From: Campanula takesimana
Taxonomy: Eukaryota; Streptophyta; Magnoliopsida; Asterales; Campanulaceae
Length of the DNA stretch: 64,000 bases
Reading direction: 5' to 3'
Assembly: GCA_026119855.1 (NCBI GenBank)
Contig: JAOWBW010000043.1
Span: 434,001-498,000, forward strand
Part shown: positions 12,177 through 25,500 of the stretch, one piece after another
Position numbering within the stretch: position 1 is the first letter of the stretch
How the letters are laid out: each line of letters begins with the position of its first letter
Notes under the pieces: model-generated
What the model was told of the DNA's origin: nothing
Seen by the model: the letters and a program-made list of their open reading frames with translations, nothing else
Database searches by the model: none
Made by a program: the position numbers and the translations under genes

Positions 12177-12688
12177 GAGAAGAATTTAGAATAGGTAGAA
12201 GAATCGGGATCATGCATAATGAGGGGGGAATTACCTAAAGATTAGGGTTTAGAAGTAGTTCCTAGATCATCCTCGGGTTGATGAACCCTAGATCATCATC
12301 GGCTATAAAATAACATGTAAACATGAAGATCGCAACCCTAAATATGGCATAAATAAGGTTTTAATCTAGAATATGATGAATATGCGAAGAACATATTATA
12401 AACATATGAATGTCATGAAGAAAATATGAATAAAGATGTTAGGAACATGAATATTATAAAGAACACATGAATAAACATATTAAGAATATGAATATTATGG
12501 ATCTAAACTAATAATATGACAAGAACATGAATAAAAAGTTAGAAAACTTACCTTTGTTGGCAAGAAATAACCTTGGATCTTCTTGGGATTCTTGAGAGTG
12601 TTTTTGGAGGCTTGAATGACTTGATTTGGGAGCAAAATCGTCACTTGTGAGCTCTAAATTCGGATCCTTAAACCAATAGCCTGGGATT

Positions 12689-12702
12689 GGTTTATATAGT
12701 AA
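12689..12702 (-). promoter_or_regulatory. TATA box of LTR F
   Basis: The minus strand reads 'actatataaacc' in an LTR, with a possible CCAAT-like element beside it ('ccaatagcc' and 'ccaatccc' flank it on either strand). Confidence 0.45.
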
Positions 12703-12746
12703 ACTGAGGGGAAGATCTGATGGTCCAGATCATCCGGAGCAAGGTT

Positions 12747-12868
12747 GGCCGCCTGGCCATGGTTGAAGCCGGTGACAATAGTGGCCGCGTGGCCAATATT
12801 GAGGGCGGCGGCGAAAGTGGCCGCGTGGCCAATATTGAGGGCGGCGGCGAAAGTGGCCGCGTGGCCAT
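12747..12868. repeat. 36-bp GC-rich repeat in LTR F, three and a half copies
   Basis: The units start at 12781, 12817 and 12853 with exact 36-bp spacing, and a diverged unit lies just before. Each contains 'gtggccgcgtggcc', in which GGCC blocks can pair with each other, and 'gggcggcggcg'. It lies in the presumed transcribed leader of the LTR, just upstream of the TATA box in plus-strand reading. Confidence 0.88.
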
Positions 12869-13190
12869 CGTTGCGCGCTGACTTGAAATTCAAGCTAGGG
12901 TTTTACTGTTCATACAAGGCAACCCTAAATGTCCATATTTAATGTTTTCTAGAACATTGAGCTATTTTTGGGAATCCGGGACAAGTCTTTGCAAGGTTTC
13001 TAATTCCTATAAAGTCCTTGTATATTTGGGAAAGCCCTAATAAACTCATTTTCAGATCGGGTACTAACAGTAGCCCCTCGGTGACGCTTCTTGCAAGGCA
13101 ATGTGGGGTCGACGATAAGAGAAGGATCCGTCTGAAACATGAGTTTCAAAACAGATGAAAGGTAAGGGAACGGCTGAACCTTGGCAGGCG

Positions 13191-13229
13191 ACCTACGTAT
13201 CTGCGGGGGAATCAAGCCAAACGTAGTTC
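13191..13229 (+). promoter_or_regulatory. Conserved Tat dyad, copy 2
   Basis: 'acctacgta' and 'acgtagttc' form an inverted repeat (CTACGT/ACGTAG) around 'gggggaatcaagcc'. The same layout occurs at 12131-12176, 13355-13393 and 58781-58824. A structural role is an inference. Confidence 0.5.
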
Positions 13230-13354
13230 AAATCTGATGGGGAAATTGGGAAGGACTGTCCTCTGATGGGGAACAACGTTTTCTGCTGGGGAAAATGCAC
13301 TTGCTGGGGATGAGAGATGACCATGTTGGTCGGATGGCTGGACCTTTTCAGGTT

Positions 13355-13393
13355 TCCTACGTATCCTCCGAGGAATCAAGCCGGTCGTAGTTC
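13355..13393 (+). promoter_or_regulatory. Conserved Tat dyad, copy 3
   Basis: 'tcctacgta...gtcgtagttc' encloses a second small inverted repeat, TCCTccgAGGA, followed by 'atcaagcc' shared with copy 2. Confidence 0.5.
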
Positions 13394-13596
13394 AGAGTTA
13401 TTGGGGAAAGACGAGACATCGAACTTCTGCTGCGGATAATAAACCTACGGATACTATCTTGTATGAAGAACAAACATTCGTAAGCAATGAAGTTATTCGG
13501 GAAAAATAAAGACTACGTTGTCTAAATAATCCCAAGATGGAATGGTAAACACAATCAGGATCGCCAGGGTTCCTGACGATTGCGCTAAAGTAATAG

Positions 13597-16500
13597 ATGT
13601 TGGATCTCTCGCAAACAGAAACGGAGCTTCTGTCATTCGCGATCTCTCCGATGATAGATCCGTATGTCATAGAGGCGCCGAAGCTAATATAATTCCTAAT
13701 AATAGATGCTGGATCTCTACAGAAACGCCGAGGCTGGCCAATAATCAAGGATACGTATGTCATAGAGGCGCCAAAGTCTCTACAACCATACGAATCCTAA
13801 GCAAATATTAGGAAGATGCTAAAATAATAGATGCTCTCTCGCAAACAGAAACGCCGAGGCTTCTGAATCGCGATCGATCATAGAGGCGCCAAAGTCTCTA
13901 CAACCATACGAATCCTAAGCAAATATTAGGGATGCTAAAATAATAGATGCATGGCTCGCTTAAAGACAGAAACGCCGAGGCTTCTGCCAATCACGATCGA
14001 TCTAGGATGCGTATGTCATAGAGGCGCCAAAGTCTCTACAACCATACGAATCCTAAGCAAATATTAGGAAATGCTAAAAAATAGATGCTCCTGCAAAGCC
14101 AATGCCGAGGCTTCTGCCAATCACGATCGATCTAGGATGCGTATGTCATAGAGGCGCCAAAGTCTCTACAACCATACGAATCCTAAGCAAATATTAGGAA
14201 ATGCTAAAATAATAGATGCTGGATTTCTCGCAAACAGAAATGCCGAGGCTTCTGCCCACGATCGATCTAGGATGCGTATGTCATAGAGGCGCCAAAGTCT
14301 CTACAACCATACGAATCCTAAGCAAATATTTGCATAGATGCTGGCGCCAAAAATCACGATCGATCTAATGCCATACGAATCCTAAGCAAATATTAGGAAA
14401 TGCTAAAATAATAGATGCTGGATCTCTCGCAAACAGAAATGAGGCTTCTGCCAATCACGATCGATCTAGGATGCGTATGTCATAGAGGCGCCAAAGTCTC
14501 TACAACCATACGAATCCTAAGCAAATATTAGGAAATGCTAAAATAATAGATGCTGGATTTCTCGCAAACAGAAACGCCGAGGCTTCTGCCAATCACGATC
14601 GATCTAGGATGCGTATGTCATAGAGGCGCCAAAGTCTCTACAACCATACGAATTCTAAGCAAATATTAGGAAATGCTAAAATAATAGATGCTGGATTTCT
14701 CGCAAACAGAAATGCCGAGGCTTCTGCCAATCACGATCGATCTAGGATGCGTATGTCATAGAGGCGCCAAAGTCTCTACAACCATACGAATCCTAAGCAA
14801 ATATTAGGAAATGCTAAAATAATAGATGCTGGATTTCTCGCAAACAGAAATGCCGAGGCTTCTGCCAATCACGATCGATCTAGGATGCGTATGTCATAGA
14901 GGCGCCAAAGTCTCTACAACCATACGAATCCTAAGCAAATATTAGGAAATGCTAAAATAATAGATGCTGGATCTCTCGCAAACAGAAACGCCGAGGCTTC
15001 TGCCAATCACGATCGATCTAGGATGCGTATGTCATAGAGGCGCCAAAGTCTCTACAACCATACGAATCCTAAGCAAATATTAGGAAATGCTAAAATAATA
15101 GATGCTGGATCTCTCGCAAACAGAAACGCCGAGGCTTCTGCCAATCACGATCGATCTAGGATGCGTATGTCATAGAGGCGCCAAAGTCTCTACAACCATA
15201 CGAATCCTAAGCAAATATTAGGAAATGCTAAAATAATAGATGCTGGATCTCTCGCAAACAGAAACGCCGAGGCTTCTGCCAATCACGATCGATCTAGGAT
15301 GCGTATGTCATAGAGGCGCCAAAGTCTCTACAACCATACGAATCCTAAGCAAATATTAGGAAATGCTAAAATAATAGATGCTGGATTTCTCGCAAACAGA
15401 AACGCCGAGGCTTCTGCCAATCACGATCGATCTAGGATGCGTATGTCATAGAGGCGCCAAAGTCTCTACAACCATACGAATCCTAAGCAAATATTAGGAA
15501 ATGCTAAAATAATAGATGCTGGATCTCTCGCAAACAGAAACGCCGAGGCTTCTGCCAATCACGATCGATCTAGGATGCGTATGTCATAGAGGCGCCAAAG
15601 TCTCTACAACCATACGAATCCTAAGCAAATATTAGGAAATGCTAAAATAATAGATGCTGGATCTCTCGCAAACAGAAACGCCGAGGCTTCTGCCAATCAC
15701 GATCGATCTAGGATGCGTATGTCATAGAGGCGCCAAAGTCTCTACAACCATACGAATCCTAAGCAAATATTAGGAAATGCTAAAATAATAGATGCTGGAT
15801 CTCTCGCAAACAGAAACGCCGAGGCTTCTGCCAATCACGATCGATCTAGGATGCGTATGTCATAGAGGCGCCAAAGTCTCTACAACCATACGAATCCTAA
15901 GCAAATATTAGGAAATGCTAAAATAATAGATGCTGGATCTCTCGCAAACAGAAACGCCGAGGCTTCTGCCAATCACGATCGATCTAGGATGCGTATGTCA
16001 TAGAGGCGCCAAAGTCTCTACAACCATACGAATCCTAAGCAAATATTAGGAAATGCTAAAATAATAGATGCTGGATCTCTCGCAAACAGAAACGCCGAGG
16101 CTTCTGCCAATCACGATCGATCTAGGATGCGTATGTCATAGAGGCGCCAAAGTCTCTACAACCATACGAATCCTAAGCAAATATTAGGAAATGCTAAAAT
16201 AATAGATGCTGGATCTCTCGCAAACAGAAACGCCGAGGCTTCTGCCAATCACGATCGATCTAGGATGCGTATGTCATAGAGGCGCCAAAGTCTCTACAAC
16301 CATACGAATCCTAAGCAAATATTAGGAAATGCTAAAATAATAGATGCTGGATCTCTCGCAAACAGAAACGCCGAGGCTTCTGCCAATCACGATCGATCTA
16401 GGATGCGTATGTCATAGAGGCGCCAAAGTCTCTACAACCATACGAATCCTAAGCAAATATTAGGAAATGCTAAAATAATAGATGCTGGATCTCTCGCAAA

Positions 16501-19500
16501 CAGAAACGCCGAGGCTTCTGCCAATCACGATCGATCTAGGATGCGTATGTCATAGAGGCGCCAAAGTCTCTACAACCATACGAATCCTAAGCAAATATTA
16601 GGAAATGCTAAAATAATAGATGCTGGATCTCTCGCAAACAGAAACGCCGAGGCTTCTGCCAATCACGATCGATCTAGGATGCGTATGTCATAGAGGCGCC
16701 AAAGTCTCTACAACCATACGAATCCTAAGCAAATATTAGGAAATGCTAAAATAATAGATGCTGGATCTCTCGCAAACAGAAACGCCGAGGCTTCTGCCAA
16801 TCACGATCGATCTAGGATGCGTATGTCATAGAGGCGCCAAAGTCTCTACAACCATACGAATCCTAAGCAAATATTAGGAAATGCTAAAATAATAGATGCT
16901 GGATCTCTCGCAAACAGAAACGCCGAGGCTTCTGCCAATCACGATCGATCTAGGATGCGTATGTCATAGAGGCGCCAAAGTCTCTACAACCATACGAATC
17001 CTAAGCAAATATTAGGAAATGCTAAAATAATAGATGCTGGATCTCTCGCAAACAGAAACGCCGAGGCTTCTGCCAATCACGATCGATCTAGGATGCGTAT
17101 GTCATAGAGGCGCCAAAGTCTCTACAACCATACGAATCCTAAGCAAATATTAGGAAATGCTAAAATAATAGATGCTGGATCTCTCGCAAACAGAAACGCC
17201 GAGGCTTCTGCCAATCACGATCGATCTAGGATGCGTATGTCATAGAGGCGCCAAAGTCTCTACAACCATACGAATCCTAAGCAAATATTAGGAAATGCTA
17301 AAATAATAGATGCTGGATCTCTCGCAAACAGAAACGCCGAGGCTTCTGCCAATCACGATCGATCTAGGATGCGTATGTCATAGAGGCGCCAAAGTCTCTA
17401 CAACCATACGAATCCTAAGCAAATATTAGGAAATGCTAAAATAATAGATGCTGGATCTCTCGCAAACAGAAACGCCGAGGCTTCTGCCAATCACGATCGA
17501 TCTAGGATGCGTATGTCATAGAGGCGCCAAAGTCTCTACAACCATACGAATCCTAAGCAAATATTAGGAAATGCTAAAATAATAGATGCTGGATCTCTCG
17601 CAAACAGAAACGCCGAGGCTTCTGCCAATCACGATCGATCTAGGATGCGTATGTCATAGAGGCGCCAAAGTCTCTACAACCATACGAATCCTAAGCAAAT
17701 ATTAGGAAATGCTAAAATAATAGATGCTGGATCTCTCGCAAACAGAAACGCCGAGGCTTCTGCCAATCACGATCGATCTAGGATGCGTATGTCATAGAGG
17801 CGCCAAAGTCTCTACAACCATACGAATCCTAAGCAAATATTAGGAAATGCTAAAATAATAGATGCTGGATCTCTCGCAAACAGAAACGCCGAGGCTTCTG
17901 CCAATCACGATCGATCTAGGATGCGTATGTCATAGAGGCGCCAAAGTCTCTACAACCATACGAATCCTAAGCAAATATTAGGAAATGCTAAAATAATAGA
18001 TGCTGGATCTCTCGCAAACAGAAACGCCGAGGCTTCTGCCAATCACGATCGATCTAGGATGCGTATGTCATAGAGGCGCCAAAGTCTCTACAACCATACG
18101 AATCCTAAGCAAATATTAGGAAATGCTAAAATAATAGATGCTGGATCTCTCGCAAACAGAAACGCCGAGGCTTCTGCCAATCACGATCGATCTAGGATGC
18201 GTATGTCATAGAGGCGCCAAAGTCTCTACAACCATACGAATCCTAAGCAAATATTAGGAAATGCTAAAATAATAGATGCTGGATCTCTCGCAAACAGAAA
18301 CGCCGAGGCTTCTGCCAATCACGATCGATCTAGGATGCGTATGTCATAGAGGCGCCAAAGTCTCTACAACCATACGAATCCTAAGCAAATATTAGGAAAT
18401 GCTAAAATAATAGATGCTGGATCTCTCGCAAACAGAAACGCCGAGGCTTCTGCCAATCACGATCGATCTAGGATGCGTATGTCATAGAGGCGCCAAAGTC
18501 TCTACAACCATACGAATCCTAAGCAAATATTAGGAAATGCTAAAATAATAGATGCTGGATCTCTCGCAAACAGAAACGCCGAGGCTTCTGCCAATCACGA
18601 TCGATCTAGGATGCGTATGTCATAGAGGCGCCAAAGTCTCTACAACCATACGAATCCTAAGCAAATATTAGGAAATGCTAAAATAATAGATGCTGGATCT
18701 CTCGCAAACAGAAACGCCGAGGCTTCTGCCAATCACGATCGATCTAGGATGCGTATGTCATAGAGGCGCCAAAGTCTCTACAACCATACGAATCCTAAGC
18801 AAATATTAGGAAATGCTAAAATAATAGATGCTGGATCTCTCGCAAACAGAAACGCCGAGGCTTCTGCCAATCACGATCGATCTAGGATGCGTATGTCATA
18901 GAGGCGCCAAAGTCTCTACAACCATACGAATCCTAAGCAAATATTAGGAAATGCTAAAATAATAGATGCTGGATCTCTCGCAAACAGAAACGCCGAGGCT
19001 TCTGCCAATCACGATCGATCTAGGATGCGTATGTCATAGAGGCGCCAAAGTCTCTACAACCATACGAATCCTAAGCAAATATTAGGAAATGCTAAAATAA
19101 TAGATGCTGGATCTCTCGCAAACAGAAACGCCGAGGCTTCTGCCAATCACGATCGATCTAGGATGCGTATGTCATAGAGGCGCCAAAGTCTCTACAACCA
19201 TACGAATCCTAAGCAAATATTAGGAAATGCTAAAATAATAGATGCTGGATCTCTCGCAAACAGAAACGCCGAGGCTTCTGCCAATCACGATCGATCTAGG
19301 ATGCGTATGTCATAGAGGCGCCAAAGTCTCTACAACCATACGAATCCTAAGCAAATATTAGGAAATGCTAAAATAATAGATGCTGGATCTCTCGCAAACA
19401 GAAACGCCGAGGCTTCTGCCAATCACGATCGATCTAGGATGCGTATGTCATAGAGGCGCCAAAGTCTCTACAACCATACGAATCCTAAGCAAATATTAGG

Positions 19501-22500
19501 AAATGCTAAAATAATAGATGCTGGATCTCTCGCAAACAGAAACGCCGAGGCTTCTGCCAATCACGATCGATCTAGGATGCGTATGTCATAGAGGCGCCAA
19601 AGTCTCTACAACCATACGAATCCTAAGCAAATATTAGGAAATGCTAAAATAATAGATGCTGGATCTCTCGCAAACAGAAACGCCGAGGCTTCTGCCAATC
19701 ACGATCGATCTAGGATGCGTATGTCATAGAGGCGCCAAAGTCTCTACAACCATACGAATCCTAAGCAAATATTAGGAAATGCTAAAATAATAGATGCTGG
19801 ATCTCTCGCAAACAGAAACGCCGAGGCTTCTGCCAATCACGATCGATCTAGGATGCGTATGTCATAGAGGCGCCAAAGTCTCTACAACCATACGAATCCT
19901 AAGCAAATATTAGGAAATGCTAAAATAATAGATGCTGGATCTCTCGCAAACAGAAACGCCGAGGCTTCTGCCAATCACGATCGATCTAGGATGCGTATGT
20001 CATAGAGGCGCCAAAGTCTCTACAACCATACGAATCCTAAGCAAATATTAGGAAATGCTAAAATAATAGATGCTGGATCTCTCGCAAACAGAAACGCCGA
20101 GGCTTCTGCCAATCACGATCGATCTAGGATGCGTATGTCATAGAGGCGCCAAAGTCTCTACAACCATACGAATCCTAAGCAAATATTAGGAAATGCTAAA
20201 ATAATAGATGCTGGATCTCTCGCAAACAGAAACGCCGAGGCTTCTGCCAATCACGATCGATCTAGGATGCGTATGTCATAGAGGCGCCAAAGTCTCTACA
20301 ACCATACGAATCCTAAGCAAATATTAGGAAATGCTAAAATAATAGATGCTGGATCTCTCGCAAACAGAAACGCCGAGGCTTCTGCCAATCACGATCGATC
20401 TAGGATGCGTATGTCATAGAGGCGCCAAAGTCTCTACAACCATACGAATCCTAAGCAAATATTAGGAAATGCTAAAATAATAGATGCTGGATCTCTCGCA
20501 AACAGAAACGCCGAGGCTTCTGCCAATCACGATCGATCTAGGATGCGTATGTCATAGAGGCGCCAAAGTCTCTACAACCATACGAATCCTAAGCAAATAT
20601 TAGGAAATGCTAAAATAATAGATGCTGGATCTCTCGCAAACAGAAACGCCGAGGCTTCTGCCAATCACGATCGATCTAGGATGCGTATGTCATAGAGGCG
20701 CCAAAGTCTCTACAACCATACGAATCCTAAGCAAATATTAGGAAATGCTAAAATAATAGATGCTGGATCTCTCGCAAACAGAAACGCCGAGGCTTCTGCC
20801 AATCACGATCGATCTAGGATGCGTATGTCATAGAGGCGCCAAAGTCTCTACAACCATACGAATCCTAAGCAAATATTAGGAAATGCTAAAATAATAGATG
20901 CTGGATCTCTCGCAAACAGAAACGCCGAGGCTTCTGCCAATCACGATCGATCTAGGATGCGTATGTCATAGAGGCGCCAAAGTCTCTACAACCATACGAA
21001 TCCTAAGCAAATATTAGGAAATGCTAAAATAATAGATGCTGGATCTCTCGCAAACAGAAACGCCGAGGCTTCTGCCAATCACGATCGATCTAGGATGCGT
21101 ATGTCATAGAGGCGCCAAAGTCTCTACAACCATACGAATCCTAAGCAAATATTAGGAAATGCTAAAATAATAGATGCTGGATCTCTCGCAAACAGAAACG
21201 CCGAGGCTTCTGCCAATCACGATCGATCTAGGATGCGTATGTCATAGAGGCGCCAAAGTCTCTACAACCATACGAATCCTAAGCAAATATTAGGAAATGC
21301 TAAAATAATAGATGCTGGATCTCTCGCAAACAGAAACGCCGAGGCTTCTGCCAATCACGATCGATCTAGGATGCGTATGTCATAGAGGCGCCAAAGTCTC
21401 TACAACCATACGAATCCTAAGCAAATATTAGGAAATGCTAAAATAATAGATGCTGGATCTCTCGCAAACAGAAACGCCGAGGCTTCTGCCAATCACGATC
21501 GATCTAGGATGCGTATGTCATAGAGGCGCCAAAGTCTCTACAACCATACGAATCCTAAGCAAATATTAGGAAATGCTAAAATAATAGATGCTGGATCTCT
21601 CGCAAACAGAAACGCCGAGGCTTCTGCCAATCACGATCGATCTAGGATGCGTATGTCATAGAGGCGCCAAAGTCTCTACAACCATACGAATCCTAAGCAA
21701 ATATTAGGAAATGCTAAAATAATAGATGCTGGATCTCTCGCAAACAGAAACGCCGAGGCTTCTGCCAATCACGATCGATCTAGGATGCGTATGTCATAGA
21801 GGCGCCAAAGTCTCTACAACCATACGAATCCTAAGCAAATATTAGGAAATGCTAAAATAATAGATGCTGGATCTCTCGCAAACAGAAACGCCGAGGCTTC
21901 TGCCAATCACGATCGATCTAGGATGCGTATGTCATAGAGGCGCCAAAGTCTCTACAACCATACGAATCCTAAGCAAATATTAGGAAATGCTAAAATAATA
22001 GATGCTGGATCTCTCGCAAACAGAAACGCCGAGGCTTCTGCCAATCACGATCGATCTAGGATGCGTATGTCATAGAGGCGCCAAAGTCTCTACAACCATA
22101 CGAATCCTAAGCAAATATTAGGAAATGCTAAAATAATAGATGCTGGATCTCTCGCAAACAGAAACGCCGAGGCTTCTGCCAATCACGATCGATCTAGGAT
22201 GCGTATGTCATAGAGGCGCCAAAGTCTCTACAACCATACGAATCCTAAGCAAATATTAGGAAATGCTAAAATAATAGATGCTGGATCTCTCGCAAACAGA
22301 AACGCCGAGGCTTCTGCCAATCACGATCGATCTAGGATGCGTATGTCATAGAGGCGCCAAAGTCTCTACAACCATACGAATCCTAAGCAAATATTAGGAA
22401 ATGCTAAAATAATAGATGCTGGATCTCTCGCAAACAGAAACGCCGAGGCTTCTGCCAATCACGATCGATCTAGGATGCGTATGTCATAGAGGCGCCAAAG

Positions 22501-25500
22501 TCTCTACAACCATACGAATCCTAAGCAAATATTAGGAAATGCTAAAATAATAGATGCTGGATCTCTCGCAAACAGAAACGCCGAGGCTTCTGCCAATCAC
22601 GATCGATCTAGGATGCGTATGTCATAGAGGCGCCAAAGTCTCTACAACCATACGAATCCTAAGCAAATATTAGGAAATGCTAAAATAATAGATGCTGGAT
22701 CTCTCGCAAACAGAAACGCCGAGGCTTCTGCCAATCACGATCGATCTAGGATGCGTATGTCATAGAGGCGCCAAAGTCTCTACAACCATACGAATCCTAA
22801 GCAAATATTAGGAAATGCTAAAATAATAGATGCTGGATCTCTCGCAAACAGAAACGCCGAGGCTTCTGCCAATCACGATCGATCTAGGATGCGTATGTCA
22901 TAGAGGCGCCAAAGTCTCTACAACCATACGAATCCTAAGCAAATATTAGGAAATGCTAAAATAATAGATGCTGGATCTCTCGCAAACAGAAACGCCGAGG
23001 CTTCTGCCAATCACGATCGATCTAGGATGCGTATGTCATAGAGGCGCCAAAGTCTCTACAACCATACGAATCCTAAGCAAATATTAGGAAATGCTAAAAT
23101 AATAGATGCTGGATCTCTCGCGAACAGAAACGCCGAGGCTTCTGCCAATCACGATCGATCTAGGATGCGTATGTCATAGAGGCGCCAAAGTCTCTACAAC
23201 CATACGAATCCTAAGCAAATATTAGGAAATGCTAAAATAATAGATGCTGGATCTCTCGCAAACAGAAACGCCGAGGCTTCTGCCAATCACGATCGATCTA
23301 GGATGCGTATGTCATAGAGGCGCCAAAGTCTCTACAACCATACGAATCCTAAGCAAATATTAGGAAATGCTAAAATAATAGATGCTGGATCTCTCGCAAA
23401 CAGAAACGCCGAGGCTTCTGCCAATCACGATCGATCTAGGATGCGTATGTCATAGAGGCGCCAAAGTCTCTACAACCATACGAATCCTAAGCAAATATTA
23501 GGAAATGCTAAAATAATAGATGCTGGATCTCTCGCAAACAGAAACGCCGAGGCTTCTGCCAATCACGATCGATCTAGGATGCGTATGTCATAGAGGCGCC
23601 AAAGTCTCTACAACCATACGAATCCTAAGCAAATATTAGGAAATGCTAAAATAATAGATGCTGGATCTCTCGCAAACAGAAACGCCGAGGCTTCTGCCAA
23701 TCACGATCGATCTAGGATGCGTATGTCATAGAGGCGCCAAAGTCTCTACAACCATACGAATCCTAAGCAAATATTAGGAAATGCTAAAATAATAGATGCT
23801 GGATCTCTCGCAAACAGAAACGCCGAGGCTTCTGCCAATCACGATCGATCTAGGATGCGTATGTCATAGAGGCGCCAAAGTCTCTACAACCATACGAATC
23901 CTAAGCAAATATTAGGAAATGCTAAAATAATAGATGCTGGATCTCTCGCAAACAGAAACGCCGAGGCTTCTGCCAATCACGATCGATCTAGGATGCGTAT
24001 GTCATAGAGGCGCCAAAGTCTCTACAACCATACGAATCCTAAGCAAATATTAGGAAATGCTAAAATAATAGATGCTGGATCTCTCGCAAACAGAAACGCC
24101 GAGGCTTCTGCCAATCACGATCGATCTAGGATGCGTATGTCATAGAGGCGCCAAAGTCTCTACAACCATACGAATCCTAAGCAAATATTAGGAAATGCTA
24201 AAATAATAGATGCTGGATCTCTCGCAAACAGAAACGCCGAGGCTTCTGCCAATCACGATCGATCTAGGATGCGTATGTCATAGAGGCGCCAAAGTCTCTA
24301 CAACCATACGAATCCTAAGCAAATATTAGGAAATGCTAAAATAATAGATGCTGGATCTCTCGCAAACAGAAACGCCGAGGCTTCTGCCAATCACGATCGA
24401 TCTAGGATGCGTATGTCATAGAGGCGCCAAAGTCTCTACAACCATACGAATCCTAAGCAAATATTAGGAAATGCTAAAATAATAGATGCTGGATCTCTCG
24501 CAAACAGAAACGCCGAGGCTTCTGCCAATCACGATCGATCTAGGATGCGTATGTCATAGAGGCGCCAAAGTCTCTACAACCATACGAATCCTAAGCAAAT
24601 ATTAGGAAATGCTAAAATAATAGATGCTGGATCTCTCGCAAACAGAAACGCCGAGGCTTCTGCCAATCACGATCGATCTAGGATGCGTATGTCATAGAGG
24701 CGCCAAAGTCTCTACAACCATACGAATCCTAAGCAAATATTAGGAAATGCTAAAATAATAGATGCTGGATCTCTCGCAAACAGAAACGCCGAGGCTTCTG
24801 CCAATCACGATCGATCTAGGATGCGTATGTCATAGAGGCGCCAAAGTCTCTACAACCATACGAATCCTAAGCAAATATTAGGAAATGCTAAAATAATAGA
24901 TGCTGGATCTCTCGCAAACAGAAACGCCGAGGCTTCTGCCAATCACGATCGATCTAGGATGCGTATGTCATAGAGGCGCCAAAGTCTCTACAACCATACG
25001 AATCCTAAGCAAATATTAGGAAATGCTAAAATAATAGATGCTGGATCTCTCGCAAACAGAAACGCCGAGGCTTCTGCCAATCACGATCGATCTAGGATGC
25101 GTATGTCATAGAGGCGCCAAGTCTCTACAACCATACGAATCCTAAGCAAATATTAGGAAATGCTAAAATAATAGATGCTGGATCTCTCGCAAACAGAAAC
25201 GCCGAGGCTTCTGCCAATCACGATCGATCTAGGATGCGTATGTCATAGAGGCGCCAAGTCTCTACAACCATACGAATCCTAAGCAAATATTAGGAAATGC
25301 TAAAATAATAGATGCTGGATCTCTCGCAAACAGAAAACCCGAGGCTTCTGCCAATCACGATCGATCTAGGATGCGTATGTCATAGAGGCGCCAAAGTCTC
25401 TACAACCATACGAATCCTAAGCAAATATTAGGAAATGCTAAAATAATAGATGCTGGATCTCTCGCAAACAGAAACGCCGAGGCTTCTGCCAATCACGATC

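Larger units (their letters stand above)
11889..13071 (-). mobile_element. Tat-type LTR, minus strand (element F, 3' LTR)
   Basis: Read on the minus strand, it begins TGTTAGTACC at 13071 and ends near 11889 in CACACA, inside the LINE endonuclease. A purine-rich run ('gaggggctac') directly precedes the start, as expected of a polypurine tract before a 3' LTR. It has a TATA box near 12690-12700 and the U5 motif TGGCGACTCT (plus strand 'agagtcgccacg', about 11945-11956). The internal side (above 13071) carries Tat-like 3' UTR sequence. No coding sequence of this element is in the window. Confidence 0.7.
13072..13596 (-). other. 3' UTR-like region of Tat element F
   Basis: There is no gene here. 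Plus-strand text contains two copies of a conserved dyad (13191-13229 and 13355-13393) with 'cctacgta' at the left and 'cgtagttc' at the right. It also has four 'tgctgggga/tgatgggga' type blocks (13237-13312). Both features occur again in the 3' region of Tat element B (58781-58824 and near 56748). The last ~55 bp drift into the first degenerate satellite unit. Confidence 0.65.
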
